Position numbers and translations under genes: made by a program. The notes under the pieces are model-generated. The model worked only from the letters and a program-made list of their open reading frames with translations. It searched no databases and was not told where the DNA came from. From Synaphobranchus kaupii (lineage: Eukaryota > Chordata > Actinopteri > Anguilliformes > Synaphobranchidae), in assembly GCA_029718625.1 (NCBI GenBank), contig CM056377.1, forward strand, positions 109,652,266-109,716,265: a stretch of DNA of 64,000 nt. The letters are read 5' to 3'. Shown here one piece after another: positions 56,384 through 64,000 of this stretch (within the stretch, counting starts at the first letter, position 1; every line of letters starts with the position of its first letter).

Positions 56384-57018
56384 AACACAATTAAAATGAA
56401 TGGAACAAATGAATACATCAAGAGAAAATGTTTTCATAATTTGCATTTATGCTATATTAACACAATATAATTGAACAAAGCCTGTCCCTAACATGAAAAA
56501 TGTAGTTATAGTACAGAATAGTAAAGAAATAATCTTACTCATGCACACTCTGCATTGCAAGTATTGAATTGAATTTACTGGTTAGCTCTTCTGAAAAGAC
56601 AAGTCCCATAGTCCACAGGAGTAAGATTTGCATGAGATTGACTGCAAGTTTCATCACAAGGGTGAGATCTGATTTTTTTCTGGCATGTATGTTGGAATCT
56701 TTATCTGCCTTACTGATCTTGTGCTGATTGGTATGTTAGAACAGGAAGTCTATCATAGATCAAGAGCTGTTGGTCATGTCAAACCTGATTGATTGTGAGT
56801 CTCTCAACAGCCAGGGAAAGTTTGTCTGCTGTCCATTGGACCTCTCTCTCTGTCCAACACAATTAAAATGAATGGAACAAATGAAAACTTAAAGAGAAAA
56901 TTTTTTCATAATTTGCATTCATGCTATATTAACACAATATAATTGAACAAAGCCTGTCCCTCACATTAAAAATGTAGTAGTTATAGTACAGAATAGTAAA
57001 TAAATAATCTTACTCATG
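56384..57018. repeat. Tandem duplication A-B-A'
   Basis: Block A (about 56384-56538) recurs as A' (about 56850-57018), starting CAACACAATTAAAATGAATG, with small differences such as an extra TAG. Between them lies block B (about 56543-56845), whose second copy B' is at 58502-58790. The order A-B-A'-insert-B' shows that an A-B unit was duplicated in tandem and that about 1.48 kb was inserted later between A' and B'. Confidence 0.9.
56539..56654 (-). CDS. Candidate first exon with signal peptide (copy 1)
   Basis: On the minus strand an ATG at 56654 opens MKLAVNLMQILLLWTMGLVF, then SEELTSKFNSILAMQSVH, 38 codons and two bases ending at GTAAGA, a good splice donor (56538-56533). The first 20 residues form a basic N-region followed by a hydrophobic core and small/polar end, the shape of a signal peptide, so the product would enter the secretory pathway. 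The frame stops in the donor if not spliced. The copy at 58500-58607 keeps the frame but changes several residues. I do not recognise the protein; helical cytokine-like or other secreted proteins are possible but unproven. It may also be chance. Confidence 0.3.
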
Positions 57019-58501
57019 TCAGGTTAGTGAGAATTGCTATGCATTCTCAATGCATTATGGAACCAGTCCACTCAACATAAAATGAGCTCATATATTTTTA
57101 GTTGTTTGTAAGAATGAAAGTTACATATCCAGGTACCTATTTTCTTATTTTCTTTGTGATTTGAGAATGAATCCTTGACCACACAAGAGGATTGGGCCAG
57201 TTATGATTGCACAAAAACACAGCACAAGGTGCTAACACGGTTGAAGATTGAAATATTTGAATTTTCAACAGTGTACAAACAAGTACACTCTGGGTGAGTA
57301 TATTAAGGTCTTGTGCTGAGTTGGTGTAACAGGATTTGGATCTGTTGTTTGGGGTGTGGATTAGTGCAAACACTATAGCAGTGCTTTAACTATCTGAACA
57401 ATATCGCAGAAACAGTCGATTCCTTTTTTTTTTTTTTAAACAGTTGATCTTACAAATGTGATCTAGCAAATGTGCTAGTTAATGAGACAGTTTGATCATT
57501 GCTTGATGATAGTTTTTTTTATTTTTGTAAAATAATATAACGGGCGGCACGGTGGTGCAGTGGTTAGCACTGTCGCCTCACAGCAAGAAGGTACCGAGTT
57601 CGAATCCCGGCCGAGGGCCTTTCTGTGTGGAGTTTGCATGTTCTCCCCGTGTCCGCATGGGTTTCCTCCGGGTACTCTGGTTTCCTCCCACAGTCCAAAG
57701 ACATGCAGGTTAGGCTAATTGGAGACTCAAAATTGCCCATAGGTATGAGTATGAGTATGAGTGTGTGAGTGAATGGTGTGTGTGCCCTGTGATGGATTGG
57801 CAGCCTGTCCAGGGTGTATTCCTGCCTCTTGCCCAATGCAGTCCTTAGATTCCCATTACCTGCCACTCTGGTTTTGCAGGCCCCTTACTTTACATTTATC
57901 TGCTATAAAGGACGAGATAAGTTTGGAGTTGTGCCATAAATATACTGGTACACAAAATATTAACATCAGTAAACAGTAACATAAAAAATGAAGTTTTTTT
58001 AACACACATATTGTGGTTCAAAATGTCTTCTCACTAAGAAATAGATAGATTGGCACACAAATGTTGTACTGCATGTTGGTGAGGAATAGATCAAATAAAG
58101 CATGTAGGTTTTTGTGTCAGGTAAAATATTACATTATAATATAAATTACATATTGTACTTGTACATGAATTAGACTAACAAGCTTACCGCTCCTGACATT
58201 GTATATTGGTTACAGTAGTACCATGACCTTGCAGCCTTGCTTTACTGTGAAAGACAGTGCGTGCAAATCATGATGTGCAGCTCCTTGTCATTTTGTCCAT
58301 CTCATTTATTTTTTTCCCAACAAGCAAGCGGGTGGGAAATAAGCTATTCTAAGTAGCACATTTGCATTCTTCCCGAGTGTCAACTGCATGCTGATGCCGA
58401 GGGAACTCGCATGACGGATCATTGGCTGGCTCTTTTTTTATGGGCTTCTCTTCAGCAAGGCATGTGTCTTAGGGAAACCAACTAATTGACCAAAGTAATA
58501 C
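57019..58501. other. 1.48-kb insert between A' and B'
   Basis: Present in only one of the two duplicated units. It contains the SINE at 57541-57850 and otherwise AT-rich sequence without a recognised gene. Its termini share no obvious repeat, so the insertion mechanism is unclear. Confidence 0.6.
57541..57850 (+). mobile_element. DANA/HE1-type tRNA-SINE
   Basis: Starts GGCGGCACGGTGGTGCAG, with a polymerase III A box in GGTGGTGCAGTGGTTAGC (57551-57568) and a perfect B box GTTCGAATCC (57598-57607). Then come the conserved GTGTGGAGTTTGCATGTTC, CCACAGTCCAAAGACATGC and GTGATGGATTGGCAGCCTG blocks known from this SINE group in many fishes. A short TATGAG repeat lies at 57744-57760. The open frame on the minus strand is a shadow. 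Confidence 0.93.
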
Positions 58502-58607
58502 TCTGCATTGCAAGTATTGAATTGAATTTACTGGTTAGCTCTTCTGAAAAGACAAGTCCCATAGCCCCCAAGACAAAGATTTGCATGCGATTGACTGCAA
58601 GTTTCAT
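58500..58607 (-). pseudogene. Candidate first exon, copy 2 (B')
   Basis: ATG at 58607 on the minus strand gives MKLAVNRMQIFVLGAMGLVF then SEELTSKFNSILAMQS, after which the duplication ends and the reading runs into the unrelated insert (ITLVN then stop). The splice donor found in copy 1 is separated from it by the insert. One change places Arg in the hydrophobic stretch. The downstream 20 residues are unchanged. It is a broken duplicate if copy 1 is real. Confidence 0.3.
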
Positions 58608-58790
58608 CACAACGGCGAGACCCGATTTTTTTCTGGCATGTATGTTGGAATCTTTATCTGCCTTACTGAGCTTGTGCTGATTGGTTTGTTAGAACAGGAA
58701 GTCCATCATACATCCAGAGCTGTTGGTCATGTCAAACCTGATTGATTGTGAGTCTCTCAACAGTCAGGGAAAGTTTATCTGGTGTCAAGG
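58502..58790. repeat. Block B', second copy of B
   Basis: Matches 56551-56840 in direct orientation for about 285 bp with roughly 93 percent identity by eye, starting TCTGCATTGCAAGTATTG and ending near CAGGGAAAGTTT. Confidence 0.9.
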
Positions 58791-59258
58791 TGTCTGCTAT
58801 CACAGACTGCCAGAAAGGGTAATGAAACCACTGTACAGGGGACAGACCGTTATTTTCCTTTGGAAGGAGAAAATACTTGGGGAGAGTCTGAATACCATTC
58901 AATGCAATTCAGCAATACTGTGATGAGAATATTTGAATAATAAGGCTTATCTTTTTGTATATCTGTTATATAATTTATACCTACAATTGTAGCCTAATTC
59001 CAGTTTCAATTCCAGTTTTCATTTTCCCATTAATCAGCATTACATTGTATAATAATTATGAATAAAAATTAACTTGCCTTTTCTGCACTGTAGATTATGC
59101 AAACCAACCCATATTAATTTAAGACAGTACTATTTCAATACTAAGCAAAAGTAAACAAATAACAGCAATTGAACCCATTTGATTACAGGCACAATCCTGG
59201 TCTCTTCTGTAAAATAACCCTTTGGGTTTTTTTTTTTTTTCCAAGAGTCAGAATTACT
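58791..59258. other. No gene recognised
   Basis: AT-rich spacer; a T15 run lies at 59227-59240. Confidence 0.4.
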
Positions 59259-59345
59259 CTAAGGGGTCGATTTACTGAGATCCCAAAAAGGGGTGTTATT
59301 TTGCGGGTGCAGCCAAAGCATTTGCACGTGTTATTTCACACTTTG
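59259..59345 (+). mobile_element. Harbinger-type end or MITE
   Basis: Follows TAA and reads GGGGTCGATTTACTGAGATC, GGGGTGTTATTTTGC and GCAGCCAAAG, the same series as the 87-bp MITE at 45491-45577. It may be a separate MITE or the left end of a larger Harbinger element whose Myb/SANT remnant is at 61105-61290. Confidence 0.5.
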
Positions 59346-60720
59346 TGGTGATCAACTATGAGCCATCATATTTTCGGTACTTAACAAAATTATTTTCTCT
59401 CTCAGTGTATCTCTCTACTCGAGTTTCGCAAAACTGTACCAAGGCTGGCACATAAAACAGCAGAAAATCAATCAACAGCTGGACTCACCATTAGAACAGG
59501 ATGCGACAAGTTTGAAACCTCCGCAGTAGCCTACATCGACAAACTTTTATTTGCTCACTAAATTTAACTATAAACGTTGCCCCTAGGGGTTGAGACGTAT
59601 CCGTCTGAATTAGCCTACTGTATTCATGTGTGTCTGAAATTATAAACTACAGCTTTAAGAAAACCCCGTAAATTTTGACGCAGTATTTTTTTAAAAGGTA
59701 GCCGGCCGCTTGCGAAAACGTCAGCTTCTCCAGTTGCACAGCAGTAGGCCTAGGCCCTACAATAAATTAGGAGGGTGCTATAGGCCAAATCGCTTACGAC
59801 CGTCCTCTCGCCACAGCCAGACTGTAAAATGCACCGTTTATACACGCTAAAAAAATCATGTTCACGTATAGAAACAATAATATTTTTTTTAAATGTTGTA
59901 CAAATGAGCATTCGCCGTTTTCCCTTGCTTACTGTAGGCTACTATATAGCTACAGTAGGCTACCTGATGCACTTTCGGTTTGGAAGACGTGTTTTTTTTC
60001 TCCAAAATCTCTCGTATAAATATGTTTAGGAAACCAAGTACTTACCAGTATATTCAGCTACAGCTGTTTTCTGATTAACCCCGAAGAGTTTATCTTGTTG
60101 CATTTCGCCAAAGTCCCGTACAGTCGACATTTCCACAACGACCATCCGTCGCACTTAGGGTTGAAATAGGCTAAGTTGTTGTTGCTGACTAAATACACGC
60201 GCTTTAAAAAAATAAAAAAAACGTATTTAAATACAATAGGCGACGTATGTTATGGTTATTATATAAACTGTATGTAACTATTCTGAAATAAATGTATTCT
60301 GTTGCAAATTTCTGAATGATACAGCTTCTTCAATTCGAACTTTAAACCATGGATGTGCAAGGAATATATTTAGAGATATTGACATTTAAATAAACCTAGT
60401 AGAAACCAGGTGGATATTGCCTCTGGAGGGCCAAAGTAACCAACCTGCACGATTAGCCCGCCATTTTCGCAAACAGCGAGGGAGGAGTTAATTATTGAAA
60501 CCTCAAAGATGATAGGCTCTGAGGCAATTCAATCATAGTAGTACTGTAGGTGATTGTATTTTGTGTAAACGGTTTTAGAATATCAAATTAAAAATTTTAT
60601 AAAAAATCAAATTAAAAACATTAAAACAAAATACATCTGAATTAGTCTACTGGTTTATTGAAATTAAATTATTTCCCCACATGGATAAAGGACTAGAATG
60701 TAGCCAATCATTAGACAGTT
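59346..60720. other. No gene recognised
   Basis: Possibly the interior of a decayed Harbinger element, but I can name no domain. Several GTAGGCCTA-like words occur (59745-59760, 59935-59962). Confidence 0.35.
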
Positions 60721-60721
60721 C

Positions 60722-60790
60722 TGGGGGGGGGGGGGGGGGGGGGGGGCACCAGCAGTCTGGTGGGCGGGCCTTGCACCCCAAGGCCCGCCC
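60722..60790 (+). repeat. G24 run and 12-bp GC hairpin
   Basis: About 24 consecutive G (60723-60746) are followed by a perfect 12-bp hairpin, GGGCGGGCCTTG (60762-60773) with its complement at 60779-60790 and a 5-base loop CACCC. It may be the terminus of a hAT-type element (CCCCTG end). The G run is likely to be length-variable. Confidence 0.85.
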
Positions 60791-60935
60791 CTGACGCCGA
60801 CCCTGGACTCTTTTGCGGTCGCAAGTACCGCCACATTAACGACCGATTTACTATCACTGGTCCTAATTACGCAATCAAAAATGAAACGCTCCTATTTGCA
60901 ATTTTTGCGGTAGGAAACACCTATAGGCTACATGA

Positions 60936-61071
60936 GACATCCATAACAGTGCGCTAATAAATGGATACAGACATCCATAACAGTGCGCTAATAAATGGAT
61001 ATGGACATCCATAACAGTGCGCTAATAAATGGACACGGACATCCATAACAGTGCGCTAATAAATGGATACG
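60936..61071 (+). repeat. 34-bp tandem repeat, four units
   Basis: Units start with GACATCCATAACAGTGCGCT at 60936, 60970, 61004 and 61038, exactly 34 bp apart; they differ at two or three positions (GGATAC, GGATAT, GGACAC). Confidence 0.95.
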
Positions 61072-61104
61072 GAGAAACCATGCAGGCACAAGTCGCGATA
61101 CAAA

Positions 61105-61290
61105 ATGAATCTATGAACAGTATGAACAGTAGCCTAGAGGATGTAAAGAAAAAATGGCGTGATTTTAGAAAAACTTTCCTACAACGTAATACGGGAAAAT
61201 GACACAGGTGGTGGCCTGAAATTATAAGAAATAATAGCCTATTACCACCGATTGAACAAAAGATGATTTATGATTACAGAGGTAAGCATA
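61105..61290 (+). pseudogene. Harbinger Myb/SANT-like protein remnant
   Basis: Plus frame SLEDVKKKWRDFRKTFLQRN matches the third helix region of the Myb/SANT-like DNA-binding protein that accompanies the transposase in Harbinger elements (usual form V-DVKKKW-DL). After a frameshift, TGGGL and then LLPPIEQKMIYDY follow, the order that is usual in this family (TGGG...L-PLE-K). The first helices are missing because of the 34-bp array upstream. A stop and shift disable it. Confidence 0.6.
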
Positions 61291-62770
61291 TATTGAAAAT
61301 AGCTTGAAGCATGTTCCCTTGAGCATCCTTCAAGTGAAAATCTATTTTAAAATTCCAAAAACATTGCCATAAACATTTGAAGTATAAGTTGCTAGCAGGC
61401 TAACATGTAACTGATTAAGTCATGTTTATTCCCATTGAAATATTGTTTTATGTGTGCAAATTCAAAGATTGTGGTTACTACAGAATGAAATGGAAGGCAT
61501 TGGAGAGCAATGGCCCATGGCTTATAGCACATTTACATTTTATTCAATATCAGCCTGTTCATTTTTGGAATAACATTTGTCATGATAGATACATGTTTAG
61601 TAATAATTCAATTGTGGCTCTACGACTGAATTGTATGCAATTTCTATGGATGTGTTTTTTTTCAGGATTCAGATGAGTTACTCATTGGTATTGCCAGTCC
61701 TTAAACTGGTAAATCATCATCATTATCATCTGAGTGATACCCTTACAAAACTGGTCATATGTGCTCCCTAATTGAAACTGGATTTTAATTTTTTTATTAT
61801 TATTTTGTGGGAGAACCAGCAAGAATCTATTAAAAGCAGGGTTTCCAAATAAAAGCAGAATTATGTCCAGATTAAAATACATACCATTATATTTCCGATC
61901 ACTAGCTGTATGTGATAAATGTGCAATAAGATATTATATCATTATTTATGTTTAGCTCCACCATAAGACTGCAGTGATGAACTAGTGCAGTTGCATAAGG
62001 TCATTTGCTTTGAATCATCTCAGAATATATGCTTGAGACCATGATCTTGATTGAAGACAGCACAAGGTTCATATTGTGAAGTCAGTGAAAAGTAATTGAT
62101 TATTCTGAAAGCTAATCTAGTTGCAGTCAGAGATCCCATGAACCATAATAAGTTATATCATGTCCAACAAGATTTTGTAATTACTCAGGGATAGAACATT
62201 GCATGTAGAAGGTGACAGCCTAAATTAAAATAAATGACTTTAACATGTAATATGATTAATTGGCTGGATGTCATTTTGTATTACAAGTTCATTACAGGAG
62301 AGCTGCTCTTACAAAATAAAACAACACTTAATGGGTCTTGGTTTCATGAATTGATCTTTTTTTCTGGAAGCAGGCATAAGCTTTCGAAATTCCATCTTTG
62401 GAAGCTTAGTTTTTCCTCCTTTGTCTATGACAATTTAACTTTTTTTTTTGTTTGTTTACATGTTATACACATTTAGCACAAATATCACAAAGGTACACAA
62501 GTAAAAACCCTTTTCCTACACAACCACTGAATTAAGCACAGCTGTATATGCTTGGTTTGCTACAGTTTTCATACAAGTTGTCGTGTGTGCCAGCTGAAAA
62601 AAAAGATCATGTGCTCAGTTTCTATAAATAAATTGAAAGACATGTATGCCGGGCCATTTTCACAATTAATTTGTAACTCATTTCTCATCCCATCATAAAA
62701 AGAAATTCACATTTTATTCAATTTATTTAATTGTGAACATTCAGTAAGTTACATGAACACTAGAAATATA
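61291..62770. other. No gene recognised
   Basis: AT-rich spacer; open frames at 61422-61676 and 62234-62476 show no domain. Confidence 0.4.
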
Positions 62771-63348
62771 CAGATGGGTGACAAATGAAAGGAAAAAACA
62801 ACAAAGTGTTTTAGTAAGGTGTTGGGCCGCCACGAGCCGCTAGAACAGGTTCAATACGTACACCTTGGCATGGATTCTACCTCTAGTCTAGCATAGATTC
62901 TAGTCTGGAGCTCTACTGGAGGGATGGAACACTATTCTACCAAAAGATATTCCCTCATTTGGTGCCTTGATGATGATGGTGGAGAGCGCTGTCTAACCTG
63001 TCAGTCCAAAATCTCCCATAGGTGTTCAATTGGGTTGAGATCTGGTGACTAAGAAGGCCATAGCATATGATTGATATAATTTTCATACTCATCAATCTAT
63101 TCAGTGACCCCTCGTGCCCTGTGTATGGGGGCATTGTCATCCTGGAAGAGACCACTCCCATCAGGATATAAATGTTTCATCATAGGATAAAGGTGATCAC
63201 TCAGAAAAACTTTATTGATTTGCAGTGACCCTTCCCTCTAAGGGGACAAGTGGACCCAAACCATGCCAGGAAAATGCCCGCCACAGCATAACAGAGCCAC
63301 CGGACCCCCTCACTGTAGGGGGTTTTCTTTTAATTTGTCACCCGTCTG
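62771..63348 (-). mobile_element. Tc1-like deletion derivative, 578 bp
   Basis: Flanked by TA (62769-62770 and 63349-63350), with terminal inverted repeats starting CAGA(T/C)GGGTGACAAAT and extending about 26 bp. Same family as 46357-47488. The interior keeps the C-terminal portion of a transposase on the minus strand, with stops; the N-terminal half is deleted. Confidence 0.92.
62860..63190 (-). pseudogene. Tc1-like transposase C-terminal remnant
   Basis: Minus-strand reading: DGSGLFQDDNAPIHRARGV (catalytic Asp), a stop, IDEYENYINHMLWPS, a stop, [15 protein letters not shown] (catalytic Glu), a stop, [14 protein letters not shown], and [13 protein letters not shown]. Three in-frame stops in about 100 codons show long decay. 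N-terminal DNA-binding domains are gone. Confidence 0.85.
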
Positions 63349-63350
63349 TA

Positions 63351-64000
63351 TATTTCTGTTTTGCTACACGACAAGTGTAGAAGAGTCTTTACCAGTCTTT
63401 TCAGGTGGAGATCCAGAACGCTTGTTGCTTTTGCTAATTGTGGAAAAGCACTGTAATTAAAGATTCTCATTAATGGAAGGAAATGAGTCCATATCAGTAA
63501 GGTGGCATTCATTGTCACGCTCAGGAATAGCAGCTGTCTGTGCAGTTTCCTCCAGGTGTAGGGGGACAGGAGCATGTTCCCTTCCAGTTTCAGTCGCACT
63601 CTTGTTGTGAATGATTGTTTTGTTATTTGTATTCCACTTCAGATCCAACCATTTGTTTTTTAATCCTTACAATGTCTGGCAGAGAAAATGTCATTTTCTG
63701 CCAAGCCAAAGTTTCTCTCATACTTGTTGTGTTGCTCCCAAGACAGGCAAAAGATTTATCTTTACTTATACCTTAGACATTATTTCCATCTTAGATTGAA
63801 AGAAATGTATTATTGAGCAGTTTTTGCTGGTGGAGCATCGCATTTTGTGGTGAAATATCCCATAGCCTCTTAAAGTGTTAAGCTATCAGGCCTGTCACAG
63901 ATCATCAAACTATTTCTCAGCAACAAAGAAATCAAAGTAAACCGTATTTTTTATTTTCCAAGGATCAGTCTCTTCTGATATTACTTAAATGTGATATTAT
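63351..64000. other. Window end, no gene recognised
   Basis: AT-rich sequence with overlapping unsupported open frames at 63263-63799. Confidence 0.4.

Noticed and set aside
57541..57610. True tRNA gene at the SINE head
   Set aside because: A and B boxes are present but the cloverleaf is not maintained and the conserved SINE body follows.

Overview
This is eukaryotic, AT-rich, repeat-dense DNA that reads as teleost fish intergenic (or deep intronic) sequence. The evidence is the repeat spectrum: a tRNA-headed SINE of the DANA/HE1 type, L2/CR1/Rex-like LINE reverse transcriptase remnants, several Tc1-like transposons with TA target sites, hAT and Harbinger-type pieces, and Ty3/gypsy chromovirus and other LTR elements. 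I cannot name the species. I find no complete host protein gene, no rRNA and no true tRNA gene. Nearly everything recognisable is a broken mobile element; the only possible host-type coding signal is a duplicated, signal-peptide-like first-exon candidate at 56.5-58.6 kb.

Layout. 0-12.6 kb: a minus-strand LINE remnant interrupted by a second retro-insert (0.6-2.4 kb), a dispersed repeat, a 253-bp inverted-repeat MITE (4.7 kb), a 47-bp minisatellite (6.8-7.4 kb), then a full-length but dead Tc1-like transposon (10877-12490) that landed at a TA inside a tRNA-derived SINE. 14-25 kb: a 2.08-kb solo LTR built of hairpin modules (14379-16456), a short solo LTR (22343-22720) and a possible third LTR (24.5-24.8 kb). 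28.9-36 kb: a gypsy integrase remnant split by a 1.08-kb solo LTR, a hAT-like remnant, a chromovirus with a large internal deletion (32.1-33.5 kb), two MITEs, and a 1.41-kb solo LTR with 4-bp target duplication. 37.6-47.5 kb: a compound CA satellite, an IS630-like transposase remnant, the second modular LTR (39749-41702), the second 4-bp-TSD LTR carrying a 1.0-kb hAT element inside it (42004-44472), and a Tc1 derivative whose middle is replaced by an LTR-like block. 50-64 kb: LINE fragments in opposite orientations, an internally deleted LINE, two more Tc1 deletion derivatives, the second copy of the 4.7-kb MITE in inverse orientation, a tandem duplication interrupted by a SINE-bearing insert, and a Harbinger Myb/SANT remnant beside a 34-bp tandem array.

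The parts do not form a pathway; they form a record of nested insertions. Exact target-site duplications establish the order in several places: SINE then Tc1; gypsy then solo LTR; solo LTR then hAT. The strongest hunt items are the modular hairpin LTR family, the paired inverted LTRs with the hAT insertion, the inverted pair of palindromic MITEs 51 kb apart, and the duplicated signal-peptide exon candidate.
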